DNA of 60,564 nucleotides from JADGRF01 sp036382515. Lineage in GTDB: Bacteria > Myxococcota_A > Polyangia > Polyangiales > JAFGIB01. The notes under the pieces were generated by a model, which worked only from the letters and a program-made list of their open reading frames with translations, was not told where the DNA came from and made no database searches. Each line of letters opens with the position of its first letter. Position 1 is the first letter of the stretch. The DNA is taken from positions 1-60,564 of the forward strand of contig DASVHQ010000103.1 of assembly GCA_036382515.1 (NCBI GenBank). The letters run 5' to 3'. Shown one piece after another: positions 46,601-55,398 of this stretch. The position numbers and the translations under genes are program-made.

Positions 46601-49600
46601 GGGGTGCGCTTGCGTGTGGCCTCGTCGATCAGCGAGCTGACGGCATCGATGTAGCGCGAGATCTCGTCCATGCGCGCCGCGAGTGACGCGGTCGCGCGAT
46701 GGACGGTATCGGAGCCCGGGTCGAGCTCGAGCGCTCGCAAGCGGGTCTCGAGCGCCTCGCTCTTCTTGTCGAGATCCTTCTCGAGCACGTCCGCCTTGGC
46801 CGAGAGCAGCTCGGCGAGCAGCTCCGTCTCGCGGGCGAGCGAGATGCGTGCGTCGAGCACGCGCAAGAGCAAGTCGACATCGCCGCGCGCGCGCAGCACG
46901 TTCGTGAAGCGCCGCGCCTCGGTCTCGCTCTGCGTCGCACCTTCCATCGCCGACGCCAAGAGCTCGTCGGCTTGCTCCTTCTGGCCGCGCGCCACGGCAA
47001 TGCGATACAGCTCGAAGAACACTTCGCTCGAGCCCAGGGCGTGGACATCGTCGCTCTTCTGCCGGCGCACCACGAGCAGAAGGCCGCGGTACGCGCGCTC
47101 TGCGCGATCGAGATCGCCTTGATCACGTGCCAGGCGCGCGAGCATGTGCAAGGCCGCCTGATGCGCGAGGTCCATCTTCGTGGCCTGGTCGAGCTCGAGC
47201 AGCGCTTCTTCGGTGGCGCCCGCCGACTCCGCGACGCGCGCCAACTGATAGTGCAGGTCGGCACGCTCCGGCGAGCGCCGACGGCCGAAGGCATCGATCA
47301 GACCCTTGAGCTGCGCGCGAGCTTCGTCGAAGCGACCGGCCACCCGCAGACCTTCGGCAAGCATCGCGCGCAGGCGAGTGTCCTCCGGCGCGATTTGGAC
47401 CGCGCGCGAAAGCACGGGTATCGAGCGATCGGGCGCGCCCAGCTGCTCGTAGTACAGGTCGGCCGCTTCGCGCAGGTATGCGAGGCGCCGCTCGGCCTGC
47501 GTGACGAACTCTGCGCCCTGTGCAAGCAGCCGCGCGAGCAGCTCGTGCTGGCCCTCTTGCCGGTACAGCTGCGCGAGCAGGTCCCGCGCTTCGTCGACCG
47601 CTGGCTCCTGTGCCAGTGCTTGCTCCAGACAGCCACGTGCCCGAGCCGTCTGACCTGCCTCGATGTGCGCGCGCGCCAGATCCACGGCGGTGATGGCGCG
47701 TGTATCGGGCGGCGCCGTGCCCAGACGGATCTCGAGCCACTCGGCGGCACCCGCGTGATCGCCAAGCGAGGTGAGCAGGCGTGCCAGGGCTTCGCTGGCG
47801 TCGCCGTACGGTTCGAGCGTGTGCAGCTCGCGGTAGGCCGCCATCGCGCCTATCACGTCGTGCAGCTCGCGCTCGCGCAGCTTCGCGAGCTCGCGCCACA
47901 GCCAGGCCGCGTCCTGGCTGCGACCCTGCTCGCCAAGCGCACGCGCCTGTGCCTCGAACACGGTAGCCAGCTGCGCAAAGCGCCCCTGCCCGCGCAGCAA
48001 GCTCGAGATGGCTTCGAGCGAGGGCTTGTGGCCGGGACGTTCGGCGAGATTCGCCTCGAGCGACGCCACGCGGTCGCCGCGCGCCTCCATTTCACCGAGC
48101 AAACGCGCGAGCTCCAGGCGCAGGGACAGGCGACGATCGACCGATATGTCCAGATCGAGCTCGTGCCGACGCAACATCAACAGCTCCGGCAGGCGATCAG
48201 CCTGCGCGTAGAGCTCGGCGAGCGCCTCGATGGCGCGGGCGTCGCGCGGATCACGCGCGAGGATGTCGCGGTAAAGCGCGATGGCGCGCGGCGCATCGGA
48301 CAGCGGCCCGCGCGCGAGCTCCGCCGCGCGCTGACGCATGCCCAGCGTCGTTTCGGCGTCGAACGGCAAGCTCGACGCGTCCACCAGCAGCTCGAGTGCG
48401 GCTGCTGGCTCGCCCTGCCTCATGTGCAGCTCACTCAGGTGCTCCACAGCCCAGGCTGCGCTCGGCTGCGGCTCGTGCGAACCCGCGGCCTTGCGCCCAC
48501 GCCTCCAGAGCGGCAGCGCGCGTGCGTACAGCGCTTCGAGCAAGTCGCGACCGCGAGCGTTGTCACGCAGACGATCGATCGCCACCTCTGCCGCTTCGCG
48601 CAGCGGATCCAGGTTGTCGCGATCCAGCTCTGCGAGCTTGTGCAAGGTGTCGAGCAATGCCACCGAAGGCGTCGCGCGCTGCAACTCGGCAAGCGCCGAC
48701 AGCGATGGCCGGTGCGTGGGATCGGCCTGCACCGCGCGCAGCAAGGCTGCTTCTGCGCCCTTTTCGTCCTTGCAGCGCTCATGCAGCAGCAGCGCCACGC
48801 GCGCGTGCAGATCGCGCGCAACGCTCGGCGAGATGGCGTCCGCCGCGAAGCTCACGGCCTTGGTCAGCGCGTCGCACAAGAGCTCCCAGCTCTGACTCTC
48901 GAGCGCGGCCTCTTCAATCGCAGCCAGCAACGTGGGCGGCAGACCCGCGCTGCTGGCTGCGCAACCCAGCACCTGCGCGGCGGCCACGTCCCAACGACCG
49001 AGCGTGGCGGCCAAGCGCGCCGCGGCGGATGCGAACTCGAGCCTATCCGGCGTGATCTTCGCGGCCTGCGTAAAGGCCACGAGCGCGCCTTCCCGATCAC
49101 CGACGCGAGTTTCGAGCGTGACGCCCTCGTCGTAGCGCAGCTCGGCCACGCGCGGCGTGAGGCGCGCAAAGGTGGCGATGGTCTCGCGATACGACGCGAC
49201 CGCCGCATCCCAGCGGCCGAGCTCGAGCGCGAGGCGTCGGATCTCGCGCTCCGTCGCGCGGTTGTCGGGCGTCAGCGTGAAGGCGCGCCGGTAACACTCG
49301 AGCGCGCTCGATTGATCCTTCGCGCGCTCCTCGTAGAGCTTCGCGGCCTCGACGAGCACGCTTGCCCGCTCGGCGGGTGCGTTCAGCGCGATCAGGCGCT
49401 GTTCGAGCACCGACAGCGTGTTTCGCCACTCGTCGGTCTGCGCATACGCAGCCGCCAGCGACTCGACCGCGAGCGCCCGACATTTCTCGTCGGCGAGCAG
49501 CGCGCGCTGCCCGTCGCGTGCCCGCGCGTGCGAGGCGTCGACCTGGAGCGCCACACGATAACGCTTCACGGCTTCTTCAGGCTTACCGAGGCGCTCGCGG

Positions 49601-51399
49601 TATGCGTCGCCCAGCTGCGTTTGCAGCTCGGTGAAGCGGACCACCTCACCCGCTGCAGCTTGGCTCAACACTTCGGCGAGCTCGGGCCAGCGCTCGGCAC
49701 GGCTGAGCAGCTCCGTGAGCGCGTTGACGGCTTCGGCGTCCTCGCCGTACTGGGCACGCACCTGTCGCCACGTGTCGATCGCGGCACCGAGATCTTGCAG
49801 CTTGTCGGCACAGATCTTCGCCAGCCACACCAGGTCGCTGCGTCGCTGGTGCGCGGCGGCCGGTGCAGCAGCACGCTGACGCAACAACTTGGCCAGACCC
49901 GCGTGGTCCTCGTCACGCGCGGCCGCCTGGATCAGCGCTTCGAGCGCCTCGATGTCGCTGCTGTCGTCGCCCACTCTCGAACGCCAGGCCTGACGCGCGC
50001 GCTCCTTGTCGCCGAGCTTGTCGGCCAGCTGCGCGATCTTGCCCAGCATGCCCCGACGCACGGCCTCGACCGGCTCCAGCTCGCTCATGCGCGACAGCAC
50101 GTCGAGCGTCTCGCGCTCGCGTTCGGTTTGCTCGAGCAGTTTCACCAGGCATCGACCGGCCGCGACCGTGGCGGCTACACCGGCGCCCGCTTCGAACACG
50201 CGCTTGTAGAGCTCGATCGCCGGTTCGATCTGGCCGAGCGATTCCTCGCGCAGGCGCGCGGCTTCGGCCAAGAGCTCCACACGCGTGGCCGGCTCCGAAC
50301 AGGCAGCCGCGGCTTCCACCAGCGCAGTCGCATAGCGCTCGAAGTCGCGCGTGCGCTCGGCGAGCGCCCGCAGTGCGTCGCGCTCCTTGGGCATCGGCTC
50401 GATCACGAGCAGCGCGGCCTGGTGCTGCATCGCCCGCGCCTCTTCGCGCAGGTCGAGCCAGCGTTCCACCAGCTCGCGCAAGAGCGAGCGGCGCTCCGCG
50501 TCGGTCGCAAACGACAGGCCGCGCTCCAGGACGGAGACCACATCGCGCGGCTTCTGCCGTTTGATGAAGTAGTCCTTGAGCAAGCTCAGCGCTCTTCGGC
50601 GCTGCTCCGGAGCGGCCGCGTCGGCCGCAAGCACCTTTTCGAGCAGATCGAACGCCGGCTTGTACTCGGGGGCGTCCTTGAGCACGAGCTCGATCTGTGC
50701 CAACGCCGCGGCGTGGTCGTGCAGCGAGTCCAGCTGACACGCGGCCATGCGCAGCCGCGTGTCGCGCTGCTGCTTGGCCGGCTGCATGTCGATGCGCGAG
50801 CCCCACAGTTCGATCAGATCCTTCCAACGACCCTGGCGCTCCAGCAAGCGCTCGAGCGACGCAGCCAACGCTGCGTTGTCGGGATCGAGCGCGAAGAGCT
50901 GGCTCATGTAACCGATCGCGCGATCCGGAGCGGCAGCAAAGTCCTTGGCGGCCTGCGCGGCTTCGTCGAGCAGCTTCATGCGGCGCGCGGTGTTGTCGGC
51001 ACGATCGATCGCGCGGTCGTACGCGGCGAGCAGGTCGTCCCAGCGCTCCGCGACGGTCAACGCCACGGTCATGCGCTCGAACGCCCACTGCGCGCCCGGG
51101 TCGATGTCGAGCACGCGCGCAAGCAGCTGCGGCAGCTCGACCGAGTCTTCGCCGTACCAGGCTTCGTAGAAGCGCACCGCGCGCTGACCGACGTCGACGG
51201 CGAGCGCCGCGCCGAGATCTTTCTTCGCGAGCACGTCGTGGAACAGCGCGCGCACGTCACTCGGACGCTGCGCGCTGTCGACGAGCTCTTCGACGAGCTC
51301 CCAGTGCGCGGCCTTGGCGGGCTCGCGTTTGGCGGCGTCGATGGCAGTGCTCAGCGCGTCGGCTGGCGCAGGTGTGGAGGCTCGCTCTTGGTCGGGCAT
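43615..51399 (-). CDS. Giant TPR protein (2594 aa)
   Basis: 2594 residues, no signal peptide or membrane helix, ATG at 51399. Composed almost wholly of Ala/Glu/Arg-rich helical pairs with TPR spacing, for example WDDLLAAYDRAIDRADNTAR, RWKDLIELWGSRIDMQPAK, AHALRLALQIVPEDLSLLAE and ARGDSHRAQHWARKAKSLDE, over the whole length (roughly 60-70 units). A soluble scaffold in the cytoplasm is likely. Large TPR proteins occur in myxobacterial gliding machinery (for example AgmK), and the GltJ-like gene lies next to it on the same strand, so a motility or polarity scaffold role is possible but inferred. The long open frame on the opposite strand (46699-51456) is a codon shadow. Confidence 0.9.
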   Translation of the reverse strand: MPDQERASTPAPADALSTAIDAAKREPAKAAHWELVEELVDSAQRPSDVRALFHDVLAKKDLGAALAVDVGQRAVRFYEAWYGEDSVELPQLLARVLDIDPGAQWAFERMTVALTVAERWDDLLAAYDRAIDRADNTARRMKLLDEAAQAAKDFAAAPDRAIGYMSQLFALDPDNAALAASLERLLERQGRWKDLIELWGSRIDMQPAKQQRDTRLRMAACQLDSLHDHAAALAQIELVLKDAPEYKPAFDLLEKVLAADAAAPEQRRRALSLLKDYFIKRQKPRDVVSVLERGLSFATDAERRSLLRELVERWLDLREEARAMQHQAALLVIEPMPKERDALRALAERTRDFERYATALVEAAAACSEPATRVELLAEAARLREESLGQIEPAIELYKRVFEAGAGVAATVAAGRCLVKLLEQTERERETLDVLSRMSELEPVEAVRRGMLGKIAQLADKLGDKERARQAWRSRVGDDSSDIEALEALIQAAARDEDHAGLAKLLRQRAAAPAAAHQRRSDLVWLAKICADKLQDLGAAIDTWRQVRAQYGEDAEAVNALTELLSRAERWPELAEVLSQAAAGEVVRFTELQTQLGDAYRERLGKPEEAVKRYRVALQVDASHARARDGQRALLADEKCRALAVESLAAAYAQTDEWRNTLSVLEQRLIALNAPAERASVLVEAAKLYEERAKDQSSALECYRRAFTLTPDNRATEREIRRLALELGRWDAAVASYRETIATFARLTPRVAELRYDEGVTLETRVGDREGALVAFTQAAKITPDRLEFASAAARLAATLGRWDVAAAQVLGCAASSAGLPPTLLAAIEEAALESQSWELLCDALTKAVSFAADAISPSVARDLHARVALLLHERCKDEKGAEAALLRAVQADPTHRPSLSALAELQRATPSVALLDTLHKLAELDRDNLDPLREAAEVAIDRLRDNARGRDLLEALYARALPLWRRGRKAAGSHEPQPSAAWAVEHLSELHMRQGEPAAALELLVDASSLPFDAETTLGMRQRAAELARGPLSDAPRAIALYRDILARDPRDARAIEALAELYAQADRLPELLMLRRHELDLDISVDRRLSLRLELARLLGEMEARGDRVASLEANLAERPGHKPSLEAISSLLRGQGRFAQLATVFEAQARALGEQGRSQDAAWLWRELAKLRERELHDVIGAMAAYRELHTLEPYGDASEALARLLTSLGDHAGAAEWLEIRLGTAPPDTRAITAVDLARAHIEAGQTARARGCLEQALAQEPAVDEARDLLAQLYRQEGQHELLARLLAQGAEFVTQAERRLAYLREAADLYYEQLGAPDRSIPVLSRAVQIAPEDTRLRAMLAEGLRVAGRFDEARAQLKGLIDAFGRRRSPERADLHYQLARVAESAGATEEALLELDQATKMDLAHQAALHMLARLARDQGDLDRAERAYRGLLLVVRRQKSDDVHALGSSEVFFELYRIAVARGQKEQADELLASAMEGATQSETEARRFTNVLRARGDVDLLLRVLDARISLARETELLAELLSAKADVLEKDLDKKSEALETRLRALELDPGSDTVHRATASLAARMDEISRYIDAVSSLIDEATRKRTPQSSRQAAQLTLRLGRVIAEQLGDLDRAAGLFARVEGSGECVVEAWLAMAQVAGARGDRAEQRRVLARIAELDDSQAEQRERDEARFLLAELELADAQTLDAGVQSLKLALAQSPDYARAKACLTRALELSADHAGVLAAYEQVARLSRDDLMLLTFLERRSQRADAQVDDTREGIDLALRIGEVARAEALLTRAAALARASKTAADTTWVFSGLAECRLQAGDVRGALAHLQQALSVASEAERATLGRELAELAAGPGGDLEVAAQTYGTLLDNDPSDRSLWEPLLAVLIKLKDRKRFEALVAHTLQALLPVEDRALLYLAHAKFLVEVVRKDKDAIPVLEQLLEEDATNLEATDRLVGIYQRHGMKDALAEILKRQFDRARDERNVPIITELGLRVGQLYGAAHPADACDAYRAALEWEPEHSGLLAALLERLPEDADRRERAELMQRLLASESGAAAAELALQLAEIWAGLSEKAQLQHALELGYRAQPEHDGLRDRLESFYADNELWLPLAQLMVAEAQRLGISMVAVARLKNAATLYRDKLADVEGSAHALRLALQIVPEDLSLLAELARNLAAAGQHDTAIADVSRLVDGHTQRDTGRVDLLRVRADLLSSVTRFSDAAADLDEAYSISQAEVAPSLMAALDALRCQARDASDFTTERSASLRLVRVLDAAGHAERAREVLAAWAQRDPSDIEVLRELRARDTAAGRWQAVAQTCAQLISIDQNAARIDAAIGLSEAYEQLGRAQDALAGLLQVHRQEPDAKPIRDRLRALFERLGQQRELAALLLGDAELESDVGNKVALLLRAAQLYLDVDAPEAATAPLGQAMELAPDDDRTRLLLVDIQIRLGRTEEATAIVDQAMNAHKRRRSPELAQFQVRMGRICALRGDRASQLKWLNTALDTDRKSGEVASELVEVSMLIEDYDTAMKALRTLTMMEDPKPITRALAFLKQAEIAYARGDSHRAQHWARKAKSLDENLSAADEFLAKVGG

Positions 51400-51611
51400 G
51401 GGCTCCTCGGAAGCGATGGCCGCGCTGCGTCGCGCAACCCACGCGGCAAACGCTAAGGTCGCGTAAACGCAGGACGAAAAACGAGTATACGCAGGCGATT
51501 ACCAAGGATCCATCGAAGATCCGAGCTGCGAGCACGCGCGTGTGCCGACGAGCATACAAGCGCGCACTGCCCTCGGTTCACCGGGTCAGGTAAGCCACGC
51601 GCGCACAGCGC

Positions 51612-52160
51612 CTACCAAGCGAAGACACCGCCGCACGTTCGCGTCCGCGCACCAGTCGCTCGAGGGCAGCCACCGGTGCTCGCGCTCGGACTGAACGAGA
51701 CCGAAAGCGTGCACGCAAGGCTTGCGTTCACGCGAATGCGAGCGACCGCGCCGCCACCACACCACCCCACCGGCCGCGCCGTGGGTTCCGCCCGAACAGA
51801 AGGCGACGCCGCCGCTGCATGCGCCATCGACGCCGCCAGTCGCTGGCAGCGAGGCCGACCCGCCATCGCCGCCGTGGCCACCACCGAGCTTGCCCACGCC
51901 CCCGCTCGCGGGAGCGCCGTTGGCCTGCGCGCCGTCGATCCCGGTCAAGCCGTTGTTGGCGTTGGACGCGTTGCCACTGGCGCCGCTGCCGCCGTTGGCT
52001 GCAACGAAGCCGCCGCTCGCGATACTGAGCTGCTCGCAGGATCGCCGACGCACCGGCTCTTGCGGAGGCGTGCGACGGCTGGGGCGACGGCTGGGGCGAC
52101 GCGAAAGGAAAGCTGAACGTCGTGCCGTCAGCGCTACGCACGTGAGCACCGGTCGCGATG
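51612..52160 (-). pseudogene. Frameshifted Gly-rich secreted-protein remnant
   Basis: One frame reads SIASGGFVAANGGSGASGNA, continuing into GVGKLGGGHGGDGGSASLPA and SGGTHGAAGG. Another continues GGGAVARIRVNASLACTLSV up to GARTRTCGGVFAW and stops at 51612. The two must be joined by a frameshift near 51765. Such Gly-rich domains with a C-terminal RIRVN-type strand are common in myxobacterial lipoproteins. The 5' end is also frame-disrupted (RIIATGAHVRSADGTTFSF in a third frame). Confidence 0.55.
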
Positions 52161-52199
52161 ATCCGGAAGCGTGTAGCGAGCCGCAGAGCGCATGGCTCG

Positions 52200-52400
52200 C
52201 TCACGCTGGGTGTAGGAAAATCTCTTCGTGTGCTGCCTCGCCGTGACCGCCGCACGCTTCGGTATCGTCGTGCATGGGGTCACGCTGATGTCGAGCCACC
52301 CGCACCTCGTAGTCACCGATGCGCGCGGCGTGCCACAGCTTTCCCAGCTTCATCGCTCGTATGAGGCCATCCGACTGCCTGCCTGGTCGCACTGCCCGTC
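52200..52400 (+). pseudogene. Remnant of REP-associated tyrosine transposase (RAYT / Y1_Tnp)
   Basis: The frame reads CCLAVTAARFGIVVHGVTLM, then SSHPHLVVTDARGV, matching the HUH (H-x-H) core of IS200-like RAYT transposases. There is an in-frame stop just upstream (VGV-stop-ENLF) and a frameshift at about 52335, after which SQLHRSYEAIR and FIARMRPSDC can be seen in different frames. The catalytic Tyr region is missing. Non-functional. Confidence 0.7.
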
Positions 52401-52413
52401 TTTGGCGCCCCTC

Positions 52414-52477
52414 AAGGGGAGAAGCAGTCAGGGCTCGCAAGACCTCCACCATCCGCCGCGTCGGTTCCCGACCCGAC
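52414..52477 (+). repeat. 64-base inverted repeat, left copy
   Basis: Begins AAGGGGAGAAGCAGTCAGGG and ends TTCCCGACCCGAC. It matches the reverse complement of 54456-54519 with 7 mismatches in 64 (57/64 identical). The pair brackets hipBA. Confidence 0.85.
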
Positions 52478-52497
52478 TATGCTCCAACGTCAGCCCC

Positions 52498-52513
52498 ATA
52501 TTATTGATAATAT
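52498..52513. promoter_or_regulatory. AT-rich palindrome upstream of hipB
   Basis: ATATTATTGATAATAT: 7-base arms, 2-base centre, in the most AT-rich spot of the region. Likely part of the hipB promoter (GATAAT resembles a -10 box). Confidence 0.5.
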
Positions 52514-52560
52514 TGGCGATTCGGGTTTGGCTGACCGCGTGATCCGTGTGTACTCCGAAT

Positions 52561-52603
52561 GTCGTCGAACGGCGACATTGGCACCTTGTCGTCGAACGGC
52601 GAC
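52561..52603. promoter_or_regulatory. Two HipB-type operator candidates
   Basis: GTCGTCGAACGGCGAC occurs twice, at 52561-52576 and 52588-52603. Each has the form GTCG-N8-CGAC, the same arm-N8-arm layout as HipB operators (TATCC-N8-GGATA in E. coli). They lie between the AT-rich palindrome and the chosen hipB start, consistent with autorepression. Confidence 0.55.
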
Positions 52604-52623
52604 ACGTCGGAATTGAGATCAGG

Positions 52624-52914
52624 ATGCGCGTACGAACCCCTCAAGACATCGGCCTGACGATTCGCGAGCGTCGGATCGAGCTCGGCATGGATCAGACGGA
52701 GCTCGCGCAACGCGTCGGCGTAAGCCGCCAGTGGCTCGTGGAGATCGAGCGAGGCAAGCCGCGCGCTGAGATCGGCCTCGTGCTCCGAACGCTCCGCGAG
52801 CTCGACCTCGATATCTGGGTCGGGGACGTGCCGGCACCGGACACCCACCCTGCCGACTCGATCGATCTGAATCGCATCATCGACCGGGCGCGAGGCACGG
52901 ACGATGACGACTAG
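52624..52914 (+). CDS. hipB: HipB-like antitoxin, XRE-family regulator
   Basis: 96 residues from ATG 52624 (MRVRTPQDIG). A helix-turn-helix occupies about 10-62 (IGLTIRERRIELGMDQTELA, QRVGVSRQWLVEIERGKPRA), the HipB-type DNA-binding domain. The C-terminal tail is acidic (TDDDD). An extension to 52546 would cover the two operator-like repeats, so the later start is preferred. It overlaps hipA by 11 bases (hipA ATG at 52904). In type II hipBA systems HipB neutralises HipA and represses the operon. Confidence 0.82.
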   Translation: MRVRTPQDIGLTIRERRIELGMDQTELAQRVGVSRQWLVEIERGKPRAEIGLVLRTLRELDLDIWVGDVPAPDTHPADSIDLNRIIDRARGTDDDD

Positions 52915-54264
52915 AGAGCTCACGGTCCTCCTCTACGGCGCACCGATCGGCACCTTGCGCTGCGATCGGCAGGCGAAGCTCACCTTCGTGTACGCCGACA
53001 AGGCTCGATCTGCGCGCAACGCGGTCCCGCTTTCGCTCTCGCTGCCGCTGGCACGACGCGAGCATGGACACGACGCCGTGGATGCGTTCCTGTGGGGGCT
53101 CCTGCCCGACAATGAGAACGTCCTTGCTCGCTGGGGGCGCGAGTTTCACGTCTCGTCGCGCAACCCCTTCGCGCTGCTCGCCCACGTCGGAGAAGACTGT
53201 GCTGGCGCGTACAGATTGTACCTCCCGACCGCGCGGGCGAGATCGAAGGGCCCGGTCCCGTGCGAGTCGCTTGGCTCAGCGAGTCCGAAGTCGCCGAGCG
53301 GCTCCACACACTGCGTAGCGACGAGACTGCCTGGAGCCGCGCCGACGACGAAGGACGCTTCAGCCTCGCAGGCGCACAGCCCAAGATTGCGCTGTTCCAC
53401 GATGGCGAGCGTTGGGGCATCCCGATCGGACGCACGCCGACCACGCACATCCTCAAACCACCCACGGGCGTGTTCGACGGCCAGCTCGAGAACGAGCACT
53501 TCTGTTTGCACCTTGCGCGCAAACTGGGGTTGCCAGTCGCGAGCTCCAGGATCATGCGCTTCGAGAACGAAACGGCCATCGTCGTCGAGCGTTACGATCG
53601 CGTGCGCATGACCCCCGCCATGGCTGCAGCCATGGCGGCGACAGCAGCGGAGGCTGCCGCGCGTGCGGCTGGGCTCGCAGAGCTCGGCAAGAGGCAGCCC
53701 GTGCTCAGGCCGCATCAGGAGGATATGTGCCAAGCGCTCGCTGTGCGACCCCAGTCGAAATACCAACACGAAGGCGGACCGTCACCGGAGCAGATTGCGG
53801 ACCTGCTGCGTGATCACTCCGACGAGCCGAGCCAAGACCTGAACACCTTCGTGGGGGCGCTATTGCTAAGCTGGTTGATCGGCGGCAGCGACGGTCATGC
53901 CAAGAACTACTCCCTGTTGCATGGCGCAGGCGGACGCGTGCGGCTCGCCCCGCTCTACGACCTCGCAAGCGCATTGCCCTACCCCAGCCTCAACACCGCC
54001 AAGCTCAAGCTCGCCATGAAGCTCGGGAGCCACTACCGGCTGCGAGACATCGGCGCCACCGACCTGCGCAAGCTCGCCGCGGGCATCAGGACGAACCCCG
54101 ACGCGGTGATCGAACGCGCACGCGAGATGTGCACGCGCACGCCCGAAGCCGCAAACGAGGTCGCGCACACCTGCAGACAAGACGGGCTCACCCACTCAAT
54201 CTTCGCGCAGCTGGAGAGCGCGCTCGGGCAGCGCGCTGCGGACTGCGAACAGCGACTACGGTAG
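52904..54264 (+). pseudogene. hipA: HipA-type Ser/Thr kinase toxin gene, single-base frameshift
   Basis: The frame starting 52904 (MTTRELTVLLYGAPIG ... FLWGLLPDNENVLARW ... GEDCAGA) encodes the N-terminal HipA domain, then loses frame at about 53209. The -1 frame continues VQIVPPDRAGEIEGPGPVRV, AWLSESEVAERL, FSLAGAQPKIALFHDG (Gly-rich loop), HILKPP and GGSDGHAKNYSLLH (catalytic Asp and metal-binding Asn) to 54264. Together the pieces give a full HipA of about 450 residues. The loss of one G in a GCG-G run explains it. It could be a true inactivation, a sequencing error or a programmed -1 shift. The C-terminal frame alone (start GTG 53260) would lack the N-domain. Confidence 0.82.
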
Positions 54265-54284
54265 GGCGACCTCACCCAGGTTGG

Positions 54285-54307
54285 CGGCCGCCGACGGGCG
54301 GCGGCCG
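54285..54307 (+). terminator. GC-rich hairpin after hipA
   Basis: Stem CGGCCGCC with a 7-base loop and its complement GGCGGCCG, 20 bases after the hipA stop. No T-run. Confidence 0.4.
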
Positions 54308-54455
54308 ATTGCGCCGATGTTGACCTGCAACTACGCGGAATCTCGCCTGCCGGCTGTGGGCAAACCGCTTGCTCTGTCCCTGCGGCATGTCCTATCCCCG
54401 CCGTGTCGTGCCCGGCATGACCGTCATGATCACTCGTCGCACGTTGCGGGCTGTA

Positions 54456-54519
54456 GTCGGGTCGGGAGCCGGCGCGGTGGATGCTGGAGGTCTTGCGAGC
54501 CCTGGCCGTTTCTCCCCTT
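54456..54519 (-). repeat. 64-base inverted repeat, right copy
   Basis: Reverse-complement partner of 52414-52477 (57/64 identical). It overlaps the downstream (3') side of the group II intron relic. Confidence 0.85.
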
Positions 54520-55320
54520 TTGGGCGAGTGTCCCGCTCGAGCGGACCGTCATCTCCGTTTCCGGCTCCCGCCACTTCGAAACTACGGGCGGTTTTCCCGC
54601 ATACGGCTCACCGCGAAGGCGTCAGCCATGCGGGGTTATGGGTCCGTTCGGTTTGGTGCGCGCTGCCGCGTTGCCGTATGCAAGCCGGTAGTCTGCGAAC
54701 AGACCCCATTGGCCGTACACAACCTCGTGGCTCCACCGCTGCCATCCGGATCAGACTTCGCCCGCTGGCCTATCCTTGCTCGAAGCTCCTGCAATGTAAT
54801 CGTGGGCTTTATCATCCCGCGTGCCTTGCTTCTCCCTTCGAATGCCTCCGGCAGGGCCCCTTGGCTCCACGGGCATTACCCCGCTTCGTCGCTACTACGA
54901 GCCCATCCGTCAGACGCTGGCCTTCGACGCACTTCGTCTTTCGACTCGCGCGCCTACCTTGCTTCCGCGAGTTTTCTTCGCGGGGACAGCGCCCTTCCCT
55001 GTTTCCATCCATGGCCTTGCACACGTGCTGCCGTCCTTTGCCCCGCCGGGAGATGCCCACCGCAGATCGCTTCTCTATGGACACTGTTGCCTTCGCCGAA
55101 CAGCCGACGGCTCGGCTCCCGAGGCTTCGTTTTTTCGAGGTCTCTACCGGACGTTCACTCGTCGTTGCGGCCCGTGTGCTCGCTCGCCCCGCCCAGCGGG
55201 GTTTTGTCGGTGAGCTTCACGCTTGCGCGTGTCACCCAAGCTATGCGGTTTCGATCTCTTACCGCTTCAGGACTTTCACCTTATGGACCCATGGATTCCT
55301 CCAGGCATCACGTCGGTATT
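54480..55320 (-). mobile_element. Group II intron relic (reverse transcriptase mostly deleted)
   Basis: On the minus strand the order is a structured 5' region, including GGTAATGCCCGTGGAGCC-like tracts of known bacterial introns; then a domain V-like hairpin at 54576-54609 reading GAGCCGTATGCGGGAAAACC, close to the GAGCCGUAUGCG consensus. Between them is only a 59-residue remnant of the intron-encoded protein. Exact ends are uncertain: the 5' GUGYG is not clear, and the element is probably unable to splice or move on its own. The region up to about 54300 contains no gene. Confidence 0.6.
54636..54815 (-). pseudogene. Truncated intron-encoded reverse transcriptase (59 aa left)
   Basis: Begins MIKPTITLQELRARIGQRAK, the typical first residues of intron-encoded reverse transcriptases (MIKxPISLQDLRRR type), then jumps to an unrelated tail ending at TAA 54636. 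The catalytic YADD box and all RT motifs are missing, so an internal deletion of over 1 kb is implied. Confidence 0.6.
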
Positions 55321-55398
55321 AAGCATGTGCCCAGTCTGCCAGCCACCCCGCGCCGCGTCACCCGCCTGAGCAGCTACCCCTGGCGGCGGAAACAGCGG

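Noticed and set aside
46699..51456. A 1585-residue open frame on the plus strand opposite the giant TPR gene
   Set aside because: Its sequence is mostly Arg/Gln/Leu/His runs with no domain; it is the codon shadow of the TPR gene in high-GC DNA. The same applies to 43690-46161.
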